In this document: in pieces, positions 14,682-23,128 of the stretch | Layout: every line of letters starts with the position of its first letter | Numbering within the stretch: position 1 is the first letter of the stretch | From: DATBSK01 sp964501785 | GTDB lineage: Bacteria; Actinomycetota; Acidimicrobiia; IMCC26256; PALSA-555 | Assembly: GCA_964501785.1 (NCBI GenBank) | Contig: CAZCUD010000002.1 | Span: forward strand, 248,001-312,000 | Reading direction: 5' to 3' | Length of the DNA stretch: 64,000 nt | Position numbers and translations under genes: made by a program | Notes under the pieces: model-generated | Told to the model about the DNA's origin: nothing | Databases searched by the model: none | The model's input: only the letters and a program-made list of their open reading frames with translations

Positions 14682-16094
14682 GTGCCGCAGGATGCCGCCA
14701 CGATCCGAGCGCGCCTCGACCACCCGGTGATCGACGCCGACGGCCACGTCGTCGAGTACCTGCCGCTCGTGCGCGACTTCCTCGTGGAGGAGGCCGGCGA
14801 GGAGGTCGCGCGCCGCTTCGACGCGGTCGTCGAGTCGAGCACCACCGTGCGGACGCTCGACATCGAGACGCGCCGCGAGCTCGGCATCTCGCGCACCGGA
14901 TGGTGGGGCGTGCCCGCGGCGAACACGCTCGACCGGGCGACCGCGATGCTCCCGGGTCTCCTCTACGACCGCCTCGACGAGATCGGGCTCGACGTCGCGA
15001 TCCTCTACCCCACCGCCGGGCTCATGGCGATGGCGCTCGACGACGACGAGCTCCGCGGCGCGCTCGCCCGCGCGTGCAACCGCTACTCGGCCGAGTGCTA
15101 CGGCCCCTACGCCGACCGGCTGCTGCCCGTCGCGGCCGTGCCCAACTACACGCCCGCGGAGGCGCTCGCCGAGCTCGACCACGCGGTGGGCGTGCTCGGC
15201 CTCAAGCCGGTGCTGTTCGGCGGTCTCGTGCTGCGGCCCGCGCCCGGGCACGACGGCGACCGCGCGGCGCGCTGGGTCGACGGGCTCGGCCTCGACAGCG
15301 CGCACGACTACGACCCTGTGTGGTCCCGATGCGTCGAGCTCGGCGTGTCACCGACGTTCCACTCCACCGGCATCGGGTTCGGCAGCCGCGTGTCGCCCAC
15401 CAACTACGTCGCCAACCACATCGGCAACTTCGCCGCCGGCAGCGAGGCGGTGTGCCGTTCCCTGCTGTTCGGTGGTGCGATGACCCGGTTCCCGGCGCTG
15501 CGCTTCGCGTTCCTCGAGGGCGGTGTCGCCTGGGCCGCGAGCCTCTACGCGGATCTCGTCGGCCATTGGGAGAAGCGCAACCGCGAGGCGCTCGCCCACT
15601 ACGACCCTCGTCGCCTCGATCGCTCGCTCCTCGACGACCTGGTGCGTCGTCACGGCTCGGACGCGTTCGTCGAGCGCCTCGATCAGATCGACGCGTCGCT
15701 GCGGTTCCTCTCCGATCCCGACGAGGATCCGAACCACCTCGATGAGTTCGCGACCTCGGGCCTGGAGTCGGCCGAGCAGATCCGCTCGGTGTTCGCCGAG
15801 CAGTGCTTCTTCGGGTGCGAGGCCGACGACCCGATGAACGCGCTCGCCTTCGATCAGCGCCTGCACCCCATGGGAGCGCGGCTCCAGGCGATGTTCGCCA
15901 GCGACATCGGCCACTGGGACGTGCCCGACTTCCGCGCGGTGCTCGGCGAGGCGTGGGAGCTCGTCGCGGACGGCCGTCTCGACGAGGAGACGTTCCGCGC
16001 GTTCACGTTCGCGAACGCGGCACGGCTGTTCACCGGTACCCGTGCCGACTTCTTCGCCGGCACCGTCGTCGAGGACGCGGTCGCGGCGCTCTAG
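14682..16094 (+). CDS. Amidohydrolase family 2 metal-dependent hydrolase
   Basis: A 470-residue TIM-barrel hydrolase or decarboxylase of the amidohydrolase_2 group (PF04909 type). The first-strand metal motif D-x-D-x-H is present at D18, D20 and H22. Later elements include TFHSTGIGFG near residue 226, a C-terminal FASDIGHWDVPDF with the metal-ligand aspartate, and FTFANAARLFTGTR, the usual family ending. Relatives include aromatic decarboxylases and hydrolases of cyclic compounds; the large family in actinobacteria is mostly uncharacterised. The GTG start is followed directly by a short helix and the barrel. The C-terminus overlaps the convergent LLM gene by four bases. Confidence 0.85.
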   Translation: MPQDAATIRARLDHPVIDADGHVVEYLPLVRDFLVEEAGEEVARRFDAVVESSTTVRTLDIETRRELGISRTGWWGVPAANTLDRATAMLPGLLYDRLDEIGLDVAILYPTAGLMAMALDDDELRGALARACNRYSAECYGPYADRLLPVAAVPNYTPAEALAELDHAVGVLGLKPVLFGGLVLRPAPGHDGDRAARWVDGLGLDSAHDYDPVWSRCVELGVSPTFHSTGIGFGSRVSPTNYVANHIGNFAAGSEAVCRSLLFGGAMTRFPALRFAFLEGGVAWAASLYADLVGHWEKRNREALAHYDPRRLDRSLLDDLVRRHGSDAFVERLDQIDASLRFLSDPDEDPNHLDEFATSGLESAEQIRSVFAEQCFFGCEADDPMNALAFDQRLHPMGARLQAMFASDIGHWDVPDFRAVLGEAWELVADGRLDEETFRAFTFANAARLFTGTRADFFAGTVVEDAVAAL

Positions 16095-17032
16095 GTGCCG
16101 GCGAGCTCGGCGACCACGGGGGCGAAGTCCTCGAAGTTGTCCTCACCGAACACGACGTAGGACACCCCCCACTTCTCACGGCGTTCGTGCAGCGTCTCGC
16201 AGCACCCCTGCACCGAACCGCACAGCGCCACGCCCGACTCGAGCGCCTCCTCCGGCTTCAGCCCGAACCCCGGGGCGACCGCCTCGGCGAGCCCCATCGG
16301 GTCGTCGGTGACCGCGGCGACGAAGTAGCGGATCTGGAGCTCGATGTCGTCGAAGCGGTCTCCCGCGCCCTCCTTGATCCACTCCACCTTCTCCGTCGTG
16401 GCGTCGGCGAGCGCGCTCTGCACCGCGTCGGCGGTGATCTCGCCCTTCCGGAGGTTGGGGTTGATGCCGATGATGTCGGCTTCGCGGCCGGCGAGCTTCA
16501 ACACCTTCGGCCCTCCACCCCCGATGAGGATCGGCGGGTGGGGCTGTTGCACCGGGCGCGGCTCCGCGGTGTACGCAGTGATCGTGTAGTGCTCGCCCTT
16601 GTAGTCGAACTGCTCGCCCGTGAAGCAGCCCTTGATGACCGCGAGCGCCTCCTCCAGGCGCTTGATGCGCACGCCCGGCCGATCGAGCGGGATGCCGAGC
16701 GCCTCGTAGTCGACCGTCATCCATCCCGCGCCGATGCCGAGCTCGAGCCGCCCGTCCGACAGCAGGTCGATCGTCGCGGCCTCCTTCGCGGTGATCGCCG
16801 GGTGCTTGTAGTCGTTGGCGAGCACGAGGTGCCCGACCCGCAGCGTGGTGGTCGCCTCGGCGGCCATCGCGATCCCGACCATCGGCGCGACGGGCGTGCC
16901 GACGAAGTGGTCGGGCGCGAACAGCGTCGAGTACCCGAGGTCTTCCATCTTGCGGGCACGTTCCTGCCACTCGTCGGGCGTCGCTGCGCTCGAGCACTGG
17001 ACCCCGAAGCGGAACTTGCGGTCGTGAGCCAT
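16091..17032 (-). CDS. LLM-class F420-dependent oxidoreductase (TIGR03621-like)
   Basis: A 313-residue luciferase-like monooxygenase fold enzyme predicted to use coenzyme F420 rather than FMN. KFRFGVQCSSAATPDEWQER starts the barrel, YSTLFAPDHFVG and LDLLSDGRLELGIGAGW-type motifs are the cofactor-side loops, and GGGGPKVLKLAGREADIIG near residue 175-195 is the phosphate-binding stretch of this subfamily. The substrate is unknown. It is followed upstream by a close paralogue (17094-18044) in the same direction, 61 bases away, so a tandem duplication and two-gene transcript are likely. Confidence 0.87.
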   Translation of the reverse strand: MAHDRKFRFGVQCSSAATPDEWQERARKMEDLGYSTLFAPDHFVGTPVAPMVGIAMAAEATTTLRVGHLVLANDYKHPAITAKEAATIDLLSDGRLELGIGAGWMTVDYEALGIPLDRPGVRIKRLEEALAVIKGCFTGEQFDYKGEHYTITAYTAEPRPVQQPHPPILIGGGGPKVLKLAGREADIIGINPNLRKGEITADAVQSALADATTEKVEWIKEGAGDRFDDIELQIRYFVAAVTDDPMGLAEAVAPGFGLKPEEALESGVALCGSVQGCCETLHERREKWGVSYVVFGEDNFEDFAPVVAELAGT

Positions 17033-17093
17033 GGCGAGAGGCTAGGTGACCGCAGCCTCGACTCGATCGGGTTCGAGCACGCGGTCGGGTGGC

Positions 17094-18044
17094 TCAGGTC
17101 CCGGCGAGGCGGGCCACGACCGGCGCGAACGCGTCGATCTGGTCGTGGGTAATGACGTGGTAAGTCATGTCCCACCGCTCCCGGCGTCGCTCGAGCGTCT
17201 CGGTCATCGAGTCGACCGTGCCGACGAGGGCGACGGGCGAGTCGAGCACCTCCTCCGGGGTCGCCTCGAACGCCGGCGCCATGGCGCCCGCCATGCCCAG
17301 CGGGTCGTCCGTGAAGTGCACGAACCCGGCGAACGCCTGGATCTCGACGTCGCCGTAGCGATCGCCGGCAGCCTCCCGCACCCACCCGAGCTTGTCGTCG
17401 GTGCTCGCGGGGTTCATGTTCGGGGCCTGGCCCGGGTCGTTCGCCTTCCCGCTCTTGAGGTTGCCGTTGATGCCGATGATGTCGGCCTCCCGGGCGGCGA
17501 GCGTCAGCACCTTCCTCCCGCCCCCGCCGATCACGAGCGGCATCGGCCGCTGCACCGGCTTGGGCTGCCCCTCGAGGTCGGTCACCTGGTAGTGCTCGCC
17601 GGCGAACGTGAACGGCCCGTCCGCGGTGAGGCCGCGGAAGATCGCGATCGCCTCCGCGAGGCGCGCGATCCGCACTCCGGGCGGGTCGAGTGGGAGGCCG
17701 GCCTTCTCGTAGTCGACGCTCATCCACCCGGCACCGAGCCCCAGCTCGACGCGGCCGTCCGAGAGCAGGTCGAGCGTGGCCGCGTCGCGGGTCATCACGA
17801 CCGGGTGCCGGTAGTCGTTGCCGAGGACGAGGCAGCCGACGCGCAACGTCGTCGTCGCCTCCGCGGCGAACGCCATCGCCGGGAACGGTCCGAACGGATG
17901 ATCGACGAAGTGGTCAGGCACGTACAGCGTCGAGTAGCCGAGCGCCTCCGCCTTGCGCGCGGTCTCGCGGTACTCCGCCGCCGACGACGCGCCCGGCGCC
18001 ATCACCCCGAACCTGAACTTCCGCTTGCTGCCACCATCAGCCAT
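17094..18044 (-). CDS. LLM-class F420-dependent oxidoreductase, paralogue
   Basis: A 316-residue paralogue of the neighbouring LLM protein, alignable end to end (RKFRFGVMAPGASSAAEYRE, YSTLYVPDHFVDHP, GGGGRKVLTLAAREADIIG, and the shared ending FAPVVARLAGT). The paralogues differ most at about 200-225, where this copy has an insert rich in Asn and Pro (APNMNPAST); this loop may shape the substrate pocket. It is presumably first in the two-gene unit. F420 dependence is a family inference, not visible as a single residue. ATG 18044 is preceded by a short gap from the divergent region of the phosphoesterase gene end. Confidence 0.87.
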   Translation of the reverse strand: MADGGSKRKFRFGVMAPGASSAAEYRETARKAEALGYSTLYVPDHFVDHPFGPFPAMAFAAEATTTLRVGCLVLGNDYRHPVVMTRDAATLDLLSDGRVELGLGAGWMSVDYEKAGLPLDPPGVRIARLAEAIAIFRGLTADGPFTFAGEHYQVTDLEGQPKPVQRPMPLVIGGGGRKVLTLAAREADIIGINGNLKSGKANDPGQAPNMNPASTDDKLGWVREAAGDRYGDVEIQAFAGFVHFTDDPLGMAGAMAPAFEATPEEVLDSPVALVGTVDSMTETLERRRERWDMTYHVITHDQIDAFAPVVARLAGT

Positions 18045-18091
18045 GGCGGCGCACGCTAGTCAGCGGTCGCGGCTCGGATGCCCGCGATCGC

Positions 18092-19600
18092 TCAGGAGGA
18101 TTGCCAGGGCAGCTCCGTCGGTGGGTAGTCGGCGGCGATCTCGGCGCCGAAGCTCTCCGAGATCACGAACGGGTCGCTCCCCTCTACGTCGAGCGGCGCG
18201 TCGGGGCGCGCGCCTGCGGGATCCGGCGCGCAGGCGGGATCCTGCTTCGGTTGCACGAAGTCCTGGATCTCGGCGACGAGCGCGTCCACGTCGAGGCTCA
18301 CCGGCGTGGACGTCAGGAGCTGGCCGACCGGGTGAGCGTGCCGGTCACGCTCCGTCAGCCACCAGCGGCCACCCCGACCCTGGGCAGGCCCGCTCGCGGG
18401 AGCGCCCAGGAAACGCCACTCGAGGAAGCGCAAGATCGAGGTGTGATCGTAAGGAGTGTGATCGACCGCGTGCCGCGGACTGTAGGGCGACAGGACTCCG
18501 GCCGGAACGCGGAAGCCTGCCTGCCCGAAGTCGTCCTCGTCGCGCGCGCTCGCCCGCCCGTCCGCGAGCTGCGGTGGCGCGACATGGTCGAAGAAGCCGC
18601 CCCACTCGTCGTGGGTGACCACGAGCATCGTGCGCGGCCACTGGGGTGACGTGAGCAGCAGCTCGACGATGAGCGCGGTGAAGGCCGTCCCGAGGCGTAC
18701 GTCGCCACGCGGATGCCCGTCCGAGCGCTGGCCTCCCTTGAAGCCTGGGTCCACCATGACGAAGCTGGGCAGGGTGCCGGCGAATGCCTGCTCGAAGAAC
18801 TGGCTCAGCGGGGCGATGAGTGGCTTGAGGCGAGGACCCCAGAGCCGCAGGAGGGGGACGTCGGTGTAGTAGTAGCCCGACGGCACGTTCGCGGCGAGCA
18901 GCCGATCCCAGATCGTCTCCGCTTTGAAGATGCCCGACTTGAGCGGTCCGGGATCGCCCTTGAGCCCCTCGGATTGCGCGGAGTGGAGGTACTGACGGTT
19001 GGGGAAGGTGGGCCCGAGCAGCGACGAGAAGTTGCGGTCGTGGACCGTGAGCGCCTCGGTGACCGTGCGATGGAGCGGGATCGAGCGTTCGTCGTAGTAC
19101 GTGATGGCGAACTCGTCGTTGCCCGTGCCCGGCGCGAGGAACCCACGGTCGCGCTGTGCCCTCCCCTGGTCCCAGGTGTGCCCGGGGATCGCGTACCCGC
19201 ACCCACGCACCGACTCCGGGCCATCCAGGGCTCGGCCCGCTTCGAACGTCTGCGACAGCCCGCCCTCCTGGTTCATGTAGAGGGCGTCGGTCGTCCCGTC
19301 GACGCGGAAGCGGGGGCCGTGGAGACTCCGGCCGGTGTCGAGGTACTCGTCGTCGGAGCCGAGCCATCCGTAGAGATGGTCGAACGAGCGGTTCTCGAGC
19401 ATGAGGACGACGACCGTGTCGATCGGCGACTCCGCCGCGGGAAGGTCGAACATGCTCTCCGGTCGCAGACGCAGCCGCCGTCGGCGCGTGAAGCCCAGGT
19501 CCGGGACGCTCGGCCCCAGGACGATGCCGCCCGCGAGCGCGGCCATCCCGGTGAGGAAGCCTCTCCGATCGATCGGCGGGAGGTCACGGTGACCGTCCAC
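18092..19600 (-). CDS. Tat-exported phosphoesterase (phospholipase C family)
   Basis: A 502-residue exported enzyme of the phosphoesterase family PF04185, which includes bacterial non-haemolytic phospholipases C and acid phosphatases. A twin-arginine signal (DRRGFLTGMAALAGG, R12-R13) precedes the catalytic domain. VVVLMLENRSFDHLYGWLGS near residue 64-83 is the family's first metal/nucleophile motif. PTFPNRQYLHSA, THDEWGGFFDHV and DHTSILRFLEWRF carry further conserved metal and phosphate residues. All are present. Phospholipid head-group or phosphate scavenging is the likely role. A GTG start is used; the gap to dUTPase is 45 bases. Confidence 0.87.
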   Translation of the reverse strand: MDGHRDLPPIDRRGFLTGMAALAGGIVLGPSVPDLGFTRRRRLRLRPESMFDLPAAESPIDTVVVLMLENRSFDHLYGWLGSDDEYLDTGRSLHGPRFRVDGTTDALYMNQEGGLSQTFEAGRALDGPESVRGCGYAIPGHTWDQGRAQRDRGFLAPGTGNDEFAITYYDERSIPLHRTVTEALTVHDRNFSSLLGPTFPNRQYLHSAQSEGLKGDPGPLKSGIFKAETIWDRLLAANVPSGYYYTDVPLLRLWGPRLKPLIAPLSQFFEQAFAGTLPSFVMVDPGFKGGQRSDGHPRGDVRLGTAFTALIVELLLTSPQWPRTMLVVTHDEWGGFFDHVAPPQLADGRASARDEDDFGQAGFRVPAGVLSPYSPRHAVDHTPYDHTSILRFLEWRFLGAPASGPAQGRGGRWWLTERDRHAHPVGQLLTSTPVSLDVDALVAEIQDFVQPKQDPACAPDPAGARPDAPLDVEGSDPFVISESFGAEIAADYPPTELPWQSS

Positions 19601-19645
19601 TCCGCGGAGACTACCGACCCGCCTGTCGAAGCGGTCGGCGCGACC

Positions 19646-20083
19646 TCAGCGGCCGGTGGAGCCGAAGCCGAACGAGTCGCGCGTGGTCTCGTCGAGCGAG
19701 TCGACCTCGTGCCACTCGACCTCGGTGTCGACCGCGGAGATGACGAGCTGGGCGATGCGATCGCCGCGGTGCACCGTGTAGGCCTCGGTGGGGTCGGTGT
19801 TCACCAGCAGCACCTTGAGCTCGCCGCGGTACTGCGCGTCGATGAGCCCCGGCGTGTTGAGGCAGGTCACGCCGTGCTTGAGCGCGAGCCCCGAGCGAGG
19901 CAGGACGAGCCCGGCATGGCCGGCCGGGATCGCGATCGCCAGCCCGGTGGGCACGAGCGCCCGTCCTCCGCCCGGTGCCAGGGTGACGTCCTCTCGGGCG
20001 TGCAGGTCGTAGCCCGCGTCGTGCTCGTGCTGCTGGGCCGGGAGCACGGCCTCGGGATCGAGGCGGGTGACGTCGATGCGCAC
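19646..20083 (-). CDS. dut: Deoxyuridine 5'-triphosphate nucleotidohydrolase
   Basis: Trimeric dUTPase converting dUTP to dUMP and pyrophosphate, which keeps uracil out of DNA and feeds dTMP synthesis. All five family motifs are visible in 145 residues: DAGYDLHA (motif 1), LPRSGLALKHGV (motif 3), and the C-terminal arm RDSFGFGSTGR (motif 5) that closes over the active site; motif 2 and 4 regions (LVPTGLAIAIP, GDRIAQLVI) also fit. It is the last gene of the run that starts at the Fe-S protein, 22 bases after DUF3501, so it may be co-transcribed with peroxide-defence genes. Confidence 0.96.
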   Translation of the reverse strand: MRIDVTRLDPEAVLPAQQHEHDAGYDLHAREDVTLAPGGGRALVPTGLAIAIPAGHAGLVLPRSGLALKHGVTCLNTPGLIDAQYRGELKVLLVNTDPTEAYTVHRGDRIAQLVISAVDTEVEWHEVDSLDETTRDSFGFGSTGR

Positions 20084-20105
20084 GTCGGGACGGTCCGGCC
20101 GTTCG

Positions 20106-20693
20106 TCAGGCCGCGAAGTCGCCGAGCAGCTCTTCGCGCTGGGCTTCGTCGAGCGTCACGTCGGCCTGGTACTCGGGGTGCTCGACCACGATCCGCACCG
20201 GCGGCGTCCCGTCGCGGAACGCGTCCTGCTGCGCAGCGGTGAACGGTCCGAACTTCAAGTAGTGCACCGTCGACGTGATGTCCTCGCGGGTGAGGCGCTC
20301 GGCGTTCTGCTCCCTCGCCTCGATCGTCTCGTCACCGATCACGAAGACGATGTAGCGCTCGATGTCGGTGAGCCTCGGCAGCCAGTAGCGCAGGGCCTCG
20401 TCGTCGGTGAGCTCGATGAAGAGCGTGCACGAGAGCTCCCCGTCCTCGGGGATGAGCTCGTTGTAGGTCTCGATCTCGTGGGCGATCTGCTCGTCGCGCA
20501 GCATGCGCTCGGCGCGCGCCATCTCCTGGATCTGGAAGCGCATCGTCGCGCTGTTCTCGAACACGAGCGTCATGATGTCGCCGAGCGCGATGCGGCGACG
20601 CTTCTTCGTCGCGATGATCTCGGCGCGGAACTCGTCGCGCTCGCGCTCGTACTCGCGAAGGTCCTTGATGTCGGCGTTGGTGAGCTTGCGCAT
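20106..20693 (-). CDS. DUF3501 family protein
   Basis: A 195-residue cytoplasmic protein of the DUF3501 family. It begins MRKLTNADIKDLREYERERD and contains KKRRRIALGDIMTLVFENSA and MRFQIQEMARAERM, the most conserved segments of this family. Members are found beside rubrerythrin and Fe-S oxidoreductase genes in many bacteria, as here; the biochemical role is unknown but electron transfer to rubrerythrin or peroxide defence is inferred from context. The start is 10 bases from the end of the Fe-S gene. No cysteines or cofactor motifs are seen, so it is probably not itself a redox carrier. Confidence 0.85.
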   Translation of the reverse strand: MRKLTNADIKDLREYERERDEFRAEIIATKKRRRIALGDIMTLVFENSATMRFQIQEMARAERMLRDEQIAHEIETYNELIPEDGELSCTLFIELTDDEALRYWLPRLTDIERYIVFVIGDETIEAREQNAERLTREDITSTVHYLKFGPFTAAQQDAFRDGTPPVRIVVEHPEYQADVTLDEAQREELLGDFAA

Positions 20694-20703
20694 CGCAGCG
20701 AAC

Positions 20704-22008
20704 CTACCTGTCCGTGTCGTCGAGTCCGTATGCCCGGGCCAGCACCTGCACCGGGTGCACCGGGACCTTGGTGGTCGACTCGCGGATCGCGGTGTTGGCG
20801 AGATGGCAGTCGCCGGCGACGAGCTGGGTCTCGGCCTCGTCGACCCACTCCATCAGCGGCTTCGCGATCTGCTTGGCCATCTCCACGTTCTCCGCCCGCA
20901 GGCCCCACGTGCCGTCGATCGCCGAGCAGCGCTCGACCACCTCGACCTCGGCGCCGGTGAGCGCCATGAGGTCGCGGCTCTTCGGGCCGATCTGTTGGGC
21001 CCGGTAGTGACACGCGGCGTGCCAGGTGATCGAGTCGTAGGTGCGACCCGCGAACTCGGTGTCGAGTGGCTGCTCGCGATGCCGGGCCATCAGGTACTCC
21101 GCGACGTCGAAGGTGTGCTCCGCGACCAGGCGGGCATCCTCGGTGCCGAGGAAGTCGGGGTACTCGTTCTTCAGCACATAGGCGCACGTGGGCTGGGGCA
21201 CGAGCACGTCGGCACCGCCCTTCACCGCGTCGACCAGCGCTGCGACGTTGGTGCGCGCGTGGTCCTCGAAGCGCGACACCTCGCCCGCGTCGAGCCAGGG
21301 CATGCCGCAGCAGACCTGCCCGTCGGGGAGCTCGCACGCGATGCCGTTGCGCTCGCAGACCCCCACCGTCGCCTTGCCGATGTCGGGATCCTGGTACTCG
21401 ACGAGGCAGGTGGGGAACAGCGCGACGCTCGCCGTCGGCGGCGCGTACGCGATCTCGCGATCGCGCGAGCGGAACCACTTCGAGAACCGCACCTTCGCGA
21501 AGCTGGGCAGCAGACGGTCGCGGGCGATGCCCGTCGTCTTCTCCATGAGGAAGCGCAGCGGCTTCACGTCGTTGGTCAGGTTGACGAGGCCGGCCATCGA
21601 GGTCGCGACCTTCCCCTGCAGGTCGGTGCGCGCGAGCAGCCGGGCACCCGGTTGCACCTCGCGCTTCTTCGCCTGGATGGCCAGCGAGCGCAGCATCAGG
21701 CGCGGGAAGTCGATCCTCCACTCCTGCTGCTGGTCGGGCGTGTACGGGCACGCCACGTAGCAGAGCTTGCACTGGTAGCACTCGTCGACGACCTGCTTGT
21801 GCTGCGCGTCGGTCAGGACCGACACGTCGCCGGCATCCTCGTCCTCGTCGATCATGCGGAACAGGTCCTTGAACGACGGGCAGAACTTCACGCAGATCCG
21901 GCAGTCGGAGCAGATCTGGAACGTGCGGTCGCGCTCGGCGCGGGCGTCGGCTTCGTCCCAGTAGCCCGGCTGGAGCGGGTCGTAGAGGTGCTCGATCGCG
22001 GTCGGCAC
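20704..22008 (-). CDS. GlpC/HdrD-like Fe-S oxidoreductase subunit
   Basis: A 434-residue protein with two [4Fe-4S] ferredoxin motifs near the N-terminus (C33, C36, C39, C43 and C77, C80, C83, C87) followed by two CCG-type domains (visible as CCGMPW and the later ACHYRAQQIG region). This is the layout of GlpC and heterodisulfide reductase D proteins, which pass electrons between a donor and a quinone, thiol or other acceptor. With rubrerythrin and DUF3501 next door it is likely the electron supply for peroxide reduction. GTG 22008 follows GAAGGGGAAG. Located in the cytoplasm or at the membrane face; no transmembrane helix. Confidence 0.88.
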   Translation of the reverse strand: MPTAIEHLYDPLQPGYWDEADARAERDRTFQICSDCRICVKFCPSFKDLFRMIDEDEDAGDVSVLTDAQHKQVVDECYQCKLCYVACPYTPDQQQEWRIDFPRLMLRSLAIQAKKREVQPGARLLARTDLQGKVATSMAGLVNLTNDVKPLRFLMEKTTGIARDRLLPSFAKVRFSKWFRSRDREIAYAPPTASVALFPTCLVEYQDPDIGKATVGVCERNGIACELPDGQVCCGMPWLDAGEVSRFEDHARTNVAALVDAVKGGADVLVPQPTCAYVLKNEYPDFLGTEDARLVAEHTFDVAEYLMARHREQPLDTEFAGRTYDSITWHAACHYRAQQIGPKSRDLMALTGAEVEVVERCSAIDGTWGLRAENVEMAKQIAKPLMEWVDEAETQLVAGDCHLANTAIRESTTKVPVHPVQVLARAYGLDDTDR

Positions 22009-22070
22009 GGCTTCCCCTTCGGGCGCGTCAGCCGCGGTCGAGCGGCCGGGGTGATCGTGAGCGATCGTGC

Positions 22071-22102
22071 ACGGCCCCGGAGCGACGTCGCCCCGGGGCC
22101 GT
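22071..22102 (-). terminator. Hairpin between rubrerythrin and Fe-S genes
   Basis: Ten-base arms ACGGCCCCGG (22071-22080) and CCGGGGCCGT (22093-22102) flank a 12-base loop, placed after the rubrerythrin stop and before the Fe-S gene. It may end or attenuate the fur-rubrerythrin transcript so that the downstream genes are made at a lower level. No T run. Confidence 0.5.
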
Positions 22103-22121
22103 CACGGCGAAGCGTGGTGGG

Positions 22122-22541
<420 letters not shown>

Positions 22542-22590
22542 CGTTGCTCCTTGTTGGCTCGTCGGACGGTTCGAAAGGACTGGACCGGCG

Positions 22591-23013
22591 TCAGCGGGCG
22601 GCGCACTCGTCGCAGACGCCGCGGAACTGCACCTCGACGTCTGCGACCCGGAAGCCCTGCCGCGCGCTCGCCGGCACGCGCAGGTCGCCGACGTCGACGA
22701 CGACGTCGCGCACCTTGCCGCACTCGGTGCAGATGAGGTGATGGTGCGGCTCGGCGACGTTGGGATCGACGCGGACGCTGCCGGTGCCCAGGTCGAGCAG
22801 GGCGACCTCACCCATCGACTCGAGATCGTGCACCGTCTGGTACACGGTCTTCAGCGAGATCGTCGGCATCTCGGCGCTCGCCGCGTCGTAGAGCGACTCG
22901 ACCGTGGGGTGCTCGTCGTTGCCGTGGAGCAGCCCGAAGATGACCTGGCGCTGCGGCGTGACGCGCAGCCCCTCCGCTCGGAAGCGCTCGGTGAGCTCGT
23001 CGACGGGTGTCAC
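22591..23013 (-). CDS. Fur-family metal/peroxide-responsive repressor
   Basis: A 140-residue winged-helix repressor. The recognition helix region (TISLKTVYQTVHDLESMG) is followed by the metal/sensor segment PHHHLICTECGKV and a second Cys pair (CDEC) near the end, giving a CxxC...CxxC structural zinc site. Pairing with rubrerythrin suggests a PerR-like peroxide sensor rather than an iron regulator, but residues alone do not separate the two. GTG 23013 is chosen because TAAGG lies eight bases upstream; GTG 23022 would add three residues and lie almost on the operator. The palindrome at 23028-23042 is likely its own operator. Confidence 0.87.
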   Translation of the reverse strand: MTPVDELTERFRAEGLRVTPQRQVIFGLLHGNDEHPTVESLYDAASAEMPTISLKTVYQTVHDLESMGEVALLDLGTGSVRVDPNVAEPHHHLICTECGKVRDVVVDVGDLRVPASARQGFRVADVEVQFRGVCDECAAR

Positions 23014-23027
23014 GCCGGACACCTTAT

Positions 23028-23042
23028 CAACAATTCTTGTTG
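23028..23042. promoter_or_regulatory. Putative Fur/PerR operator
   Basis: CAACAA (23028-23033) and TTGTTG (23037-23042) form a perfect inverted repeat around TTC, in an AT-rich island (TTAT before, TTTA after) that stands out in very GC-rich DNA. It lies directly upstream of the Fur-like gene. Size and AT content fit a Fur-family 15-bp site; autoregulation of fur and rubrerythrin is inferred. Confidence 0.65.
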
Positions 23043-23128
23043 TTTAGCAACCGTTGGCGACCGGTCATGCTCCCTTGGAGGCCCTGGGCGCCCGATGCGG
23101 GCGTGCAGGATCTCCGAGCGTTCGGCCG

